Source: Streptomyces barkulensis
GTDB lineage: Bacteria; Actinomycetota; Actinomycetes; Streptomycetales; Streptomycetaceae
Direction of reading: 5' to 3'
Assembly: GCF_002843305.1 (NCBI RefSeq)
Contig: NZ_PGSG01000053.1
Location: 1 to 64,000 of the forward strand
DNA length: 64,000 nt
Below the pieces are notes generated by a model. The model saw only the letters and a list, made by a program, of their open reading frames with translations. It was not told the DNA's origin and searched no databases. Both the position numbers and the translations under genes were made by a program. Positions 37,638-44,959 of the stretch are shown in pieces; position 1 is the first letter of the stretch; each line of letters begins with the position of its first letter.

Positions 37638-39107
37638 TCAGTCGCCGTGGTACAGACGGACGGGATCGATCAGCTGGACGGTGGGGTCGTCCTCGGCGAG
37701 GCGGCGCAGTTCGCCGGTGAAGCCGGCGCCGCTGTAGCACTGCAGCCGGGTCGTGTCGTGTGCGGTGCCGCGCGCGACGAGGAGGGCGCGGATCTGCCGG
37801 AGGCGTTCGAGGTGCCCCATGCCCATGACGTCGTTCCACTTGGCCTCGCCGATGGCGAGCAGTGCCTCGCGGCCGTTGTCGGTCTCGCCGTGCACCGCGA
37901 CGTCGACTTCGTGGCCGGTCTTCGCGGCGGGATCGTTGACGGTCCCGGCGGCGACCCGGGTGACCTGCCCGCCGTGGGTGGCGGGGGCCGCGTGCCAGCG
38001 GGCCCACTCGCGGCAGACCTGCTCGAAGTGCGGGCCGACGACCTTGCTGCGGAAGGTGGACTGGGCGCGGCGCCAGACGGCGGGCGCGCGTCCCGGTCGC
38101 TCCAGGTCGCCCCAGGCGGGGCGCATGACCGCGTGGTAGAAGGCGATCAGGGGTTCGGCGATGCGGTAGGCGGAGCGATTGCGGCGGAAGGCGTCGGCCT
38201 CGTGGGTGATCATGCCTACGTCATGGAGAACGCTGAGTGGGTGGGCCAGGTCGGTGGACTTGCGGCCGAGGTAGTCGGCGATGCCGCCGCGTGAGGTGTT
38301 CCCGGCGGCGATGGCGGCCAGGACGGAGTGGTAGAGCGCGGTGTCGTGGAGTTCGGGCTCCTCCGCGAGCAGATAGCGGGCCTCGCGGAAGAGAGGACGG
38401 GCGGGGTTGAGGACGGCGCGGGCGACCCACGCGTCGAAGTCCTCGGGTCCAGTGGGGGCATCGCCCTGGGTGAACTCACGACGGTAGGCGGGGGTGCCGC
38501 CGACGATGGCGTGGGTGAGCAGCGCGGTGCGCGGGTCGGTGATCTCCCAGAACTCGGCGGCGAGGCGGAAGTCCAGGGTGGGGACGATGAGTTCCAGCCC
38601 GGCACGGCCGCGCAGCGGGGCGTCACCGGCGAGGAGCCCGCCCATGAAGGACAGGGCGGAACCGCACAGCAGGAGCCGTACGGGAGTGTTGGTGTGCTGG
38701 GCGGCGGGGTCGAGGGCGCGCTGGATGATCGAGGGGAGGGCGGGGGAGGCCTTGGCGAGGAAGGGGAACTCGTCGATGACCGCGGCGGTGGGGCCACCTC
38801 CGTCGGCGATGCGCATGAGCTCGGTCACCGCCTCGTCCCAGTGGGCGAAGCGGAACGGCGTGGGCTGGCCGCGGTAGCGGGCGAGCGCTTCTCCGAACTG
38901 GCGCAGGGCGTCGGCCTCGGTGGTCTCGGTGGCGGTGAACATGAAGCCGCCGCTCGCCCGTGTGACGGCGTCCAGGAGGAAGGTCTTGCCCTGGCGGCGC
39001 CGGCCGGAGACCACGCCCAGGGTGGCGCGCGGGCCGGGCAGGGTGGCGAAGCGGGTCAGTTCGGCCCACTCGAAGTCGCGGTCGAACATCTCGGCGGGCT
39101 TGTCCAC
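37638..39107 (-). CDS. Archaeal-type P-loop ATPase with DUF234 domain
   Basis: A 489-residue ATPase of the family common in archaea and scattered in bacteria. The N-terminus holds Walker A SGRRRQGKTF and Walker B AAVIDEFPFLAKASP. A winged-helix section follows (GGIADYLGRKSTDLAHPLSVL), then a C-terminal DUF234 region related to restriction-endonuclease-like folds (GHEVDVAVHGET, ALLAIGEAKWNDVMGMGHL). The role is unknown; mobile-element maintenance and defence have been suggested for relatives. GTG 39107 with AGAGG six bases upstream is preferred to ATG 39134, which would precede the likely transcription start set by TATAAT. Probably horizontally acquired. Confidence 0.85.
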   Translation of the reverse strand: MDKPAEMFDRDFEWAELTRFATLPGPRATLGVVSGRRRQGKTFLLDAVTRASGGFMFTATETTEADALRQFGEALARYRGQPTPFRFAHWDEAVTELMRIADGGGPTAAVIDEFPFLAKASPALPSIIQRALDPAAQHTNTPVRLLLCGSALSFMGGLLAGDAPLRGRAGLELIVPTLDFRLAAEFWEITDPRTALLTHAIVGGTPAYRREFTQGDAPTGPEDFDAWVARAVLNPARPLFREARYLLAEEPELHDTALYHSVLAAIAAGNTSRGGIADYLGRKSTDLAHPLSVLHDVGMITHEADAFRRNRSAYRIAEPLIAFYHAVMRPAWGDLERPGRAPAVWRRAQSTFRSKVVGPHFEQVCREWARWHAAPATHGGQVTRVAAGTVNDPAAKTGHEVDVAVHGETDNGREALLAIGEAKWNDVMGMGHLERLRQIRALLVARGTAHDTTRLQCYSGAGFTGELRRLAEDDPTVQLIDPVRLYHGD

Positions 39108-39118
39108 AGTGCACCTCT

Positions 39119-39159
39119 GCATGAATAGGTGCATCTATTATAACTGGAGTTATTCATGC
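39119..39159 (-). promoter_or_regulatory. TATAAT promoter within nested palindromes
   Basis: A consensus -10 TATAAT (reverse strand, 39137-39142) sits in nested inverted repeats: GCATGAATA (39119-39127) with TATTCATGC (39151-39159), and ATAACT-GG-AGTTAT (39140-39153). The AT content is exceptional for this genome. Repressor control of the DUF234 gene is inferred. Confidence 0.6.
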
Positions 39160-39449
39160 TGTCGGGGCTCGTTCACGATCGGCTGACCGGCGTCCGTCCG
39201 AGGACGCTCGACTCGGTGAGGCGCGCATCCCGAGCCGCTACCGACGCGTCCGGCTACGCAGGGCCCGTACCCAACTCCCGGCGGTGCGGGCCGCCTTCCG
39301 TCACAGCGGACCTGGGCGAGTTCGCTGAGGTCGTCGTGCTCGACCTGACGGGCGGGGAAGCGTCCCGGGTTCGTGCCAGGCACTGCAAAACCCGTCCTGC
39401 GGATCGAACCTTCCTGTGCAGGCGTGCCGCCGTCGTCGAAGATGTACGC

Positions 39450-39668
39450 GTGACCAACCGCATCAGCACGCTGATCTCAGCCTTCGGCGTCCTCGGCGGC
39501 GCGATGTTCCTCTTCATCGGCATAGGTGAGCACCAGGCAGGGACGTCCGCGCTGTGGGCAGTAGGCGGGGCCCTCGTCTTTCTGATCGCCGTCTACGCAC
39601 TCGTTCGTGATCTTCGCGCTGCCGGGAAGCCGGTAGCGGGACGAGACGGCGAGGGGCGTGCCCGCTGA
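39450..39668 (+). CDS. Small membrane protein of unknown function
   Basis: A 72-residue protein with two membrane helices (LISAFGVLGGAMFLFIGI and SALWAVGGALVFLIAVYALV) and a basic, hydrophilic C-terminus. GTG 39450 gives MTNRIST; a ribosome binding site is weak. A 10-bp hairpin follows the stop, which supports a real transcription unit. No family was recognised. The 290 bp before it hold no other credible gene. Confidence 0.5.
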   Translation: MTNRISTLISAFGVLGGAMFLFIGIGEHQAGTSALWAVGGALVFLIAVYALVRDLRAAGKPVAGRDGEGRAR

Positions 39669-39674
39669 GCCTAT

Positions 39675-39698
39675 GAGCCCCGGAGAGATCCGGGGCTC
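39675..39698 (+). terminator. Terminator after the small membrane protein gene
   Basis: GAGCCCCGGA / TCCGGGGCTC 10-bp stem (39675-39684 with 39689-39698) with a GAGA loop, seven bases after the stop. Confidence 0.78.
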
Positions 39699-39834
39699 TC
39701 GGCATGTCCGGGGACTGGTCCGCGCGTGGTCCGAAACCGGGACTCGAACTGGGCGGAAGCGGCTTCCGGTTACTGCGGCATTACTACATGATCGCTGTCA
39801 TGGGGCTGCCTTCGGCGGCGTCCGGCTGCACACG

Positions 39835-39940
39835 TACGAAGACCCCGCACCCAGCGTCGTGGCTGGTGACGGGGTCTGTCGGCACCTACTGCGAGGTACC
39901 CCCGGCAGGATTCGAACCTGCGCACACGGCTCCGGAGGCC
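39835..39940. repeat. Left 106-bp direct repeat (attachment-site-like)
   Basis: Matches 44854-44959 at 102 of 106 positions by eye. It comprises a hairpin terminator copy and the 3' 44 nt of a tRNA-Arg gene. After 39940 the sequences diverge abruptly. Confidence 0.88.
39897..39940 (-). pseudogene. tRNA-Arg(CCG) 3' fragment
   Basis: Identical to the discriminator base, 3' acceptor strand, T arm, variable loop and anticodon-loop half of the intact tRNA at 44916-44987. The 5' half is missing. This is the usual scar of integration into a tRNA 3' end. Confidence 0.88.
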
Positions 39941-40062
39941 ACGAGCGGGCGAACCGGCACACGGGTGCTGACCTGCGGGGGAGCGGGGGCGAGAGCCGGT
40001 CGGACCCAAGATCATTACGCCATTACTACGCGGACCGCCTGTCACGTGTGCGAGGCGGCCGG

Positions 40063-40068
40063 TAGCGT
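40063..40068 (+). promoter_or_regulatory. -10 hexamer TAGCGT for a leaderless gene
   Basis: Ends seven bases before ATG 40076, with no ribosome binding site between. Confidence 0.5.
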
Positions 40069-40075
40069 CGTTCGC

Positions 40076-41002
40076 ATGATCCGAGGTGATGACGAGTCTC
40101 AGGGCGGCGCGGAGGAGTTCACGGCCGAGACCGCGGGAGCCGTCCTCCTCGAAGCATGCCGTACGGCCGGGCTGGACGCGTCCGGTGCGGAGCTGCTGCG
40201 GCTCGGCTCCAACGCGGTGTACCGCCTGGCGGCCTCCCCGGTCATCGTCCGCATCGCGCGCGACCGGGACAGCCTGGAGGAGATGGAGCGGGCCGTGCGG
40301 GTGGCGCGCTGGCTGGAGGAGCAGGACTTCCCGGCCGCCCGCGTCGTCCCCGGCGTGGAGCAACCTGCGGTGATCGGCGGGCGTGTCGTCACGTACTGGG
40401 TGAACGCGCAGGACCGCACCGAGTACGCGCGCCTGGACGAGTTGGCCGACCTGCTCCGCCGGCTGCACTGGCTGGAGGAACCGGAGACGCTGGGGCTGCC
40501 GTACTTCGATCCGGCCGCCAAGGTGCGGGACTCCTTCCGTGGCCTCGACGGCGTCGCGGAAGACGACCGGGCCTTCCTGGAGGAGCGGGCCGGACGACTG
40601 CTCAAGGAGTACGACCGACTGGACTTCGTCCTCCCCTTCGGCATGATCCACGGCGACGCGAACGTCGGGAACGCGCTCCGCGACCGCGACGGCCGGGCCA
40701 TCCTCATCGACCTCGACGGCCTCGCGCTCGCTCCCCGGGAGTGGGACCTCGTCCTGACCGCGCTCTACTACGACCGCTTCGGCTGGCACACCCGAGCCGA
40801 GTACGAGTCGTTCGTCCACCATTACGGCTTCGACCTCATGAACTGGCCCGGCTATCCCGTCCTCGCCGACCTGCGCGAGCTGATGATGACGCTCTGGCTC
40901 GGCCACCGGGTGACCACAGATCCCAGGTCGGCCGAGGAGTTCCCCCGCCGCGTCCGCGCCCTGCGCACGGATGGCAGCCGGAAGGACTGGCAGCCGTTCT
41001 GA
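40076..41002 (+). CDS. Aminoglycoside phosphotransferase-fold kinase (APH family)
   Basis: A 308-residue small-molecule kinase of the APH/choline-kinase superfamily. The catalytic loop is IHGDANVGNALR (about residue 192) and the metal-binding DFG equivalent is ILIDLDGLALAPREWDL. The nucleotide-binding N-lobe has LRLGSNAVYRL and VIVRIARD. The substrate is unknown; many relatives phosphorylate metabolites rather than antibiotics, so resistance should not be assumed. An in-frame extension upstream of ATG 40076 runs through the tRNA fragment and is rejected. TAGCGT seven bases upstream suggests a leaderless mRNA. First gene of the island after the left repeat. Confidence 0.87.
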   Translation: MIRGDDESQGGAEEFTAETAGAVLLEACRTAGLDASGAELLRLGSNAVYRLAASPVIVRIARDRDSLEEMERAVRVARWLEEQDFPAARVVPGVEQPAVIGGRVVTYWVNAQDRTEYARLDELADLLRRLHWLEEPETLGLPYFDPAAKVRDSFRGLDGVAEDDRAFLEERAGRLLKEYDRLDFVLPFGMIHGDANVGNALRDRDGRAILIDLDGLALAPREWDLVLTALYYDRFGWHTRAEYESFVHHYGFDLMNWPGYPVLADLRELMMTLWLGHRVTTDPRSAEEFPRRVRALRTDGSRKDWQPF

Positions 41003-41036
41003 GCCGCGCTCAGACCTCCGACGCTGCCGGATCGGA

Positions 41037-41423
41037 TCACCGCTGGATCCGATCGCCTTCTTCGGTGAGGGTCAGGGTGAGCGCCCCCATGAACTCGAAG
41101 TCCGCGGTGTACTCCCAATTCGGCTCGTCTGCGAGGAGGCCGGGGAGGCTTACGCGTGGCAGCGGAGGGCCGGGTTGGAAGCCGGCGGTTCCGTCGGGAG
41201 CTGTCCAGGGGATGACGCGCGAGACGTTGATCCACCCCTTGTCCACAAGAGACAGGAGGGTGGGGACGAGTTCGGAAGCCGGGCCGCTGGCCAGAGGCTC
41301 GGGCAGATCTCCCCACACTCCGGGCAGGATGTCGATCTCGGAAGCGTTGATCATGAAGGCGCGTTCGGCAGAGGACAGATCCTCCGTAGCGGGGTAAACC
41401 ATGCGTGGATCATCCCAGTCCAT
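41037..41423 (-). CDS. Hypothetical protein
   Basis: A 128-residue acidic protein. It has an alpha-helical N-terminal half (LSSAERAFMINASEIDILPGVWGDLP), a middle that may be a winged helix (SELVPTLLSLVDKGWINVSR) and a C-terminal GALTLTLTEEGD strand. No family was recognised; a DNA-binding or immunity-type protein is possible. ATG 41423 is used; ATG 41402 is equally possible as both lack a strong ribosome binding site. It follows the HTH/TPR regulator on the same strand with an 18-bp overlap-free gap from 41441, suggesting an operon. Confidence 0.55.
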   Translation of the reverse strand: MDWDDPRMVYPATEDLSSAERAFMINASEIDILPGVWGDLPEPLASGPASELVPTLLSLVDKGWINVSRVIPWTAPDGTAGFQPGPPLPRVSLPGLLADEPNWEYTADFEFMGALTLTLTEEGDRIQR

Positions 41424-41440
41424 CGTGCTCGGGCCAGGGG

Positions 41441-42826
41441 CTACGTGGTGGGAAGCCTGTCGGCTGCCTCCCACAGCCGGTGATCCGCTGCCTGCTCGTA
41501 GAAGTCACGGACGACGGCCGTGGAGCCGATACGTGCCAGACGCTGCCGGAACTCGGCGAGGTAGCTGACGCAGCGGGCGGACTTGAGCTGTTCGCCGAGA
41601 TCGAGGGCGTCCAGTGCCACCCGGCACGCCTCCTCCGGGTCGCCGGCCCGTAGGTGGGCGTCGGCGAGCACCATGGTCGCGAAGAAGTCGCTGCGGACGT
41701 GCGTGCCGCTCATGGCGTTCTCGGCGTGGGCGACGGCTCGGCGCGCGTGGTCGACGTCGCGGAAGCAGTGGGCGGCCTCCGCCGCGAGTTCGGCCTCGTC
41801 GAAGTAGGTGATCCACTCCGGTTCGTCGCCGCTGTTGCGGCTCTCCAGGGCCCGGGTCGCCTCGGTGAGGGCCTGCTCGCACGCTCGCGTGTCGCCGGTA
41901 CGGGCCAGGGCGCGGGCCTCCATGGCGTGGAACTGGGCCAGCAGCGTCGGCGTGGCCACCCCGGAGATGCCCATACGGGCCGCGCGGGCGAGCGTGGCGG
42001 CCTGGGCGTAGTGGCCGAGGAACGTCGCCTGGTGACTCATCGCGGACAGGATGCTTCCGGCGAGTCGCCGGTCGTCGCCGTCCTGCGCGAGTCGGAGGGC
42101 CTGGAGGAAGTACCGCTGGGCGAGGCCGTGATGACAGGCGTCGTAGGACATCCACGCGGCCAGAAGCGTGGCCTCCGCGACGGTGGAGAACAGCGCGCGT
42201 CCGACGGATGCCTTGTACTGGCCGGTGAGCAGTGGCGCCACGTCTCGGCTGAGGTACTGGATCAGGGTATGCCGGGCGTGGTCTCCGCCGAAGCGGTCGT
42301 CCAACTGCGCGAACATCTCGCTCGTCGTCTTGATGGCGGCCACATCGGCGAGCCCTACACGGACGCCGCTCCGCTCCTCGACCGCCGGCGGTGAAGGCTT
42401 CGGGGCCACAAGCCAGCGGAGGGACGCCTCGCTCCACGCGGGCTCGGACGGCGCGGCATGGAGCAGCGGCTCGTACTCGTTGAGATCGGCACGCCACAAC
42501 TGGGCGAGTGAGTCGATCGCGCTCTCGGGAGCCGGTGGATACCTGGTCTCCAGAAGCCGGGCGTCGTGGCCGGTGAGGTGGTTCAGCCCGAGCTCGGCAC
42601 CGGTCTTGCCGAGGGCTTCGCACAGCAGCGGCCCGTAGAACTCGTCCGGAACGCTGTGGTCGTTCTCCCAACTGGCGATCCTACGCTTCACGCTGGAGTC
42701 GGCCGGGAGTGTCTGGCCCTGGCGGGCGGCGGCCTGGCGCATCTCACGTACAAGCCTCAACTGACCCCACCCGCGGTCCCTGCGGGCACCGCGTAGAAGA
42801 CCCCCTATCGACTGGGCCGTTGCCAC
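41441..42826 (-). CDS. HTH (XRE-like) regulator with TPR repeats
   Basis: About 461 residues. The N-terminal helix-turn-helix region reads LLRGARRDRGWGQLRLVREM, then SSVKRRIASWENDHSVPDEFY. The rest is tetratricopeptide-like helical hairpins (repeated Ala-rich motifs such as ATLLAAWMSYDACHHGLAQRYF and ALARTGDTRACEQALTEATRAL). This architecture is common in Streptomyces and often governs a neighbouring small-gene locus. GTG 42826 is chosen because GGAG lies eight bases upstream; GTG 42844 is possible. It diverges from the small-gene operon at 43075, with a long inverted repeat between. Confidence 0.85.
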   Translation of the reverse strand: MATAQSIGGLLRGARRDRGWGQLRLVREMRQAAARQGQTLPADSSVKRRIASWENDHSVPDEFYGPLLCEALGKTGAELGLNHLTGHDARLLETRYPPAPESAIDSLAQLWRADLNEYEPLLHAAPSEPAWSEASLRWLVAPKPSPPAVEERSGVRVGLADVAAIKTTSEMFAQLDDRFGGDHARHTLIQYLSRDVAPLLTGQYKASVGRALFSTVAEATLLAAWMSYDACHHGLAQRYFLQALRLAQDGDDRRLAGSILSAMSHQATFLGHYAQAATLARAARMGISGVATPTLLAQFHAMEARALARTGDTRACEQALTEATRALESRNSGDEPEWITYFDEAELAAEAAHCFRDVDHARRAVAHAENAMSGTHVRSDFFATMVLADAHLRAGDPEEACRVALDALDLGEQLKSARCVSYLAEFRQRLARIGSTAVVRDFYEQAADHRLWEAADRLPTT

Positions 42827-42933
42827 CGCCACCACTCCCTGCACGAACAGCCGTCGCGGCCTCCACTCACCATGACTCTACGCATCCGACAAGTCACACG
42901 GAACCGAAAAGCGGGGGTGCCTGCCGACTGGGG

Positions 42934-42992
42934 GATGACGAGGGGTGACGTGGTCGCCCCATGCGCGTCACCCCTCGTCGCCTCTCGTCATC
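42934..42992. promoter_or_regulatory. Inverted-repeat operator between regulator and small-gene operon
   Basis: GACGAGGGGTGACG (42937-42950) pairs perfectly with CGTCACCCCTCGTC (42966-42979) across 15 bp. A further CTCGTCATC at 42984-42992 is the complement of GATGACGAG at 42934-42942. Two overlapping operator pairs are therefore present, 110-140 bp from the regulator start. Binding by the HTH/TPR regulator is inferred. Confidence 0.65.
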
Positions 42993-43074
42993 TCCCCAGC
43001 TCAAGGCCCCGGAACCGAGTCTGATCACACGGCGGCCGAGGGGTCGCCGCATCGGTCAACCGAGGTGGTATCAG

Positions 43075-43620
43075 GTGCAGATGATGACGCGGCGGGGCGT
43101 TCAGTGGCTGTCCGCCGCCGCTGACGATCCGGGGGCATGCCGTGCGGCGTGGCTGGACGATCCCCGCCGACCGTACGCGCTGCCGGCCGGTCGCCTCTTC
43201 GACGTGGTGGTACTCGACCAGCGGATCGGCCTGGAGACCTTCGACCAGCTCGACCGGCGCGGGATGCCGCTCGGGCCGGTCTCGGCCGACTGGGCGGCGA
43301 AGCGGGTGGGCTTCTTCCTGCCGCCGAACTCCCGGAGCCGCTTCACGCGGATGGTGACGGGGGAGTCCCCGAGCCCTCCCGACTACCGCTACCTGGACGA
43401 CGGCTCGGTCATCGTCGTTCCCGGCCCCATGCCGCTCAGCGGCGACCGCTACACCTGGCTGCGCGCTCCCATGCGACCGCCGGGCATCAGCCCGGCCCGG
43501 CTGGCGGCACTGGCAGCCATGTTCATCGCGGCCTCGGAACTGCTCGCACGGGCGGACCGGTACGGCGAGGAGCACACGCACGCGGACGGCGCGGGTCAGG
43601 AGACGGCTCGTGCACGGTGA
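43075..43620 (+). CDS. Hypothetical protein resembling prim-pol N-terminal domain proteins
   Basis: A 181-residue protein. The stretch WLSAAADDPGACRAAWLDDP, then PYALPAGRLFDVVVLDQRIG, then YLDDGSVIVVPGPMPLSGDR, resembles small Streptomyces proteins annotated as bifunctional DNA primase/polymerase N-terminal domains. The metal-binding DxD of an active primase is not evident, so activity is doubtful. GTG 43075 has GAGG upstream; ATG 43081 is an alternative. First gene of an overlapping operon; its stop overlaps the next start by 11 bp. The resemblance is from memory. Confidence 0.6.
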   Translation: MQMMTRRGVQWLSAAADDPGACRAAWLDDPRRPYALPAGRLFDVVVLDQRIGLETFDQLDRRGMPLGPVSADWAAKRVGFFLPPNSRSRFTRMVTGESPSPPDYRYLDDGSVIVVPGPMPLSGDRYTWLRAPMRPPGISPARLAALAAMFIAASELLARADRYGEEHTHADGAGQETARAR

Positions 43621-43936
43621 CGGCGAGGAACCGAACGACGAGGCGAGCTGGTCGCCGATCGACAGCCGTGAGTGGTACGCGGCCCGGGACGCGGTCGCGG
43701 CGCTGCGCGACGTGTTGATCGCGGCAGGGCTGTACAAGGACTTCCCCTATCTGCGAGCGGACCTCAACGCATTCGGACAAGGACTGATCGAACTGGGCCG
43801 TGTCTCCCCGCAGACGGCGGAACGACTGGCCGAACTGCTGCGGCTCGCCATGGAGTGCCCGCACGGCGCTGGAGGACATGGCGCCGCGTCGGCCGGCGAC
43901 CCGCGCGGCCGACACAACGACGGAACCCAGACGTAA
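43610..43936 (+). CDS. Hypothetical small helical protein
   Basis: A 108-residue protein starting at GTG 43610 inside the preceding gene. The central part (EWYAARDAVAALRDVLIAAG and ELGRVSPQTAERLAELLRLA) is amphipathic helix; the C-terminal 25 residues are Gly/His/Asp-rich and probably disordered. No family recognised. Its position in a coupled run suggests work with the neighbours. Confidence 0.6.
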   Translation: MHGDGEEPNDEASWSPIDSREWYAARDAVAALRDVLIAAGLYKDFPYLRADLNAFGQGLIELGRVSPQTAERLAELLRLAMECPHGAGGHGAASAGDPRGRHNDGTQT

Positions 43937-44008
43937 GTGGTGGATGACATGACAGAGCCGCTGGGCGTTCGCGGTGAGATCGCGAACAAGGAAGGCCGGG
44001 AGCTGTGA
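43937..44008 (+). CDS. Possible 23-residue small protein
   Basis: GTG 43937 directly follows the TAA of the preceding gene and the frame ends in TGA at 44006-44008, overlapping the ATG of the next gene. The peptide contains MTEPLGVRGEIANKEGREL. It may be a real small protein, a coupling device carrying ribosomes to the next start, or chance. Confidence 0.35.
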   Translation: MVDDMTEPLGVRGEIANKEGREL

Positions 44009-44493
44009 TGCAGGGCGGCAACCGTGTGTATATCCGGTGCGAGTTGTCGGCGACTCCGCTCGATCAGGCGTCGCGGATCGTGCTCGGAAGTCACTGGGCC
44101 TCCACTCCGCGTCTGGCGGTCCGATGGATGCGCGGGCAGGCAGAACGAGTGGCCAGGGCGCTCGATCCCGAACCCGACGCTTCCTGGCTGCCCTCGGGAT
44201 GTGCGCACGTAATCGGTCCAGGAGGTCTCGACCCTGGCGGGGGCATGCGGGAATGGGCCCGAAGTTCGTACGCGGGGGAAGACGCGCTGGCGGCTCTGAA
44301 GGAGGGACGGCCCTACACTTTCGCTGTCTGTGACGAGACAGCCTGTTATGAGCTGACTGCTGGACTGCCACTGGTTCTGCCCACGACTTTCCGGGTGTAC
44401 CGGCGCGTCCGCACGGTTGCGTTGGCTGTCCTCGGCCTGCGGCAGGGCGCGAGCCTGCCCGAGAGCGCGGCTGTGAGGGGAACATGGCGTTGA
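44008..44493 (+). CDS. Hypothetical protein
   Basis: A 161-residue protein. ATG 44008 has GGAG five bases upstream. The segment RIVLGSHWASTPRLAVRWMRG and the Cys-containing VCDETACYELTA strand are its most distinctive parts; a helical C-terminus (VRTVALAVLGLRQGASL) follows. No family recognised and no membrane segment. The stop overlaps the next gene by 10 bp. Confidence 0.6.
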   Translation: MQGGNRVYIRCELSATPLDQASRIVLGSHWASTPRLAVRWMRGQAERVARALDPEPDASWLPSGCAHVIGPGGLDPGGGMREWARSSYAGEDALAALKEGRPYTFAVCDETACYELTAGLPLVLPTTFRVYRRVRTVALAVLGLRQGASLPESAAVRGTWR

Positions 44494-44813
44494 GGCGGAA
44501 AGGATCACGGCGCATCGTGGTCGACGGCACGGCCTATCGCTGGCGCCTGCGCGGGAGACCCACGTACGGCCAGGGCATGTGCTGGTCTCCCTGCGCCTAC
44601 GCAGTCGAGGACGCCGGCCGGCCGGGCACCGTGCTCGTCGTCACGACCGGCCGGCCGCACACCGGCAACTGGGTCGGCGTACCCGCCGACCCCGTGCTGC
44701 CCGGGGAGGTCGCGTATGCCGTCCGCACCGCCCTCGCGCGCGGCTGGAAGCCGGAGCGCCCCGGCTCTCCATTCCATCTGGACCGGTCGGACGGCTTCGT
44801 CCCGTGGGGCTGA
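44484..44813 (+). CDS. Conserved hypothetical protein
   Basis: A 109-residue basic protein beginning MALRRKGSRRIVVDGTAYRW and ending SPFHLDRSDGFVPWG. I recognise this pattern as a widespread actinobacterial small protein without assigned function; the mixed strands suggest a compact beta-rich fold. Last gene before the right-hand repeat; the start overlaps the preceding stop. Confidence 0.65.
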   Translation: MALRRKGSRRIVVDGTAYRWRLRGRPTYGQGMCWSPCAYAVEDAGRPGTVLVVTTGRPHTGNWVGVPADPVLPGEVAYAVRTALARGWKPERPGSPFHLDRSDGFVPWG

Positions 44814-44853
44814 GGGGCGGGTGACGTCCTGGGATCGCAGGTCCAAGTGCACA

Positions 44854-44959
44854 TACGAAGACCCCGCACCCAGCGTCGTGGCTGGTGGCGAGGTCTGTCG
44901 GTACCTTCTGCGAGGTACCCCCGGCAGGATTCGAACCTGCGCACACGGCTCCGGAGGCC
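44854..44959. repeat. Right 106-bp direct repeat (attachment-site-like)
   Basis: Counterpart of 39835-39940; covers the tRNA-Arg terminator and the 3' part of the tRNA. The four differences lie between 44886 and 44906, outside the tRNA. Confidence 0.88.
44860..44895 (-). terminator. tRNA-Arg terminator
   Basis: GACCCCG (44860-44866) with CGAGGTC (44889-44895) and an inner CCAGC/GCTGG stem. On the tRNA strand the single change from the left copy makes a G-U pair, so the hairpin is preserved. Confidence 0.65.

Larger units (their letters stand above)
39835..44959. mobile_element. Putative integrated island at tRNA-Arg, no recombinase seen
   Basis: About 5 kb bounded by 106-bp direct repeats, the right one restoring the tRNA gene. 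Genes inside: an APH-fold kinase, one unknown minus-strand gene, an HTH/TPR regulator and a divergent run of small unknown genes. No integrase, excisionase, replication or transfer gene was recognised, so it is either a decayed element or a satellite that uses a recombinase from elsewhere. I recall that a tRNA-Arg gene at this place is the target of an integrative conjugative element in S. coelicolor; that is memory, not evidence from this sequence. Confidence 0.6.

Noticed and set aside
37638..39107. DUF234 ATPase as part of a known defence system with neighbouring genes
   Set aside because: The adjacent ArsR-like gene and small membrane protein show no defence-type domains and are separated by promoters or terminators; only the single ATPase can be supported.
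39728..39756. tRNA-like string with GACTCGAAC
   Set aside because: The bases either side do not form a T stem and no other tRNA arms are present.
39704..40075. N-terminal extension of the APH-fold gene by 124 codons
   Set aside because: The extension runs through the tRNA fragment and its terminator copy and shows no protein-like sequence; a -10 hexamer seven bases before ATG 40076 explains the true start.
40076..41002. Aminoglycoside resistance gene
   Set aside because: Only the general kinase fold is visible; no close resemblance to a resistance enzyme was recognised, so resistance is not claimed.
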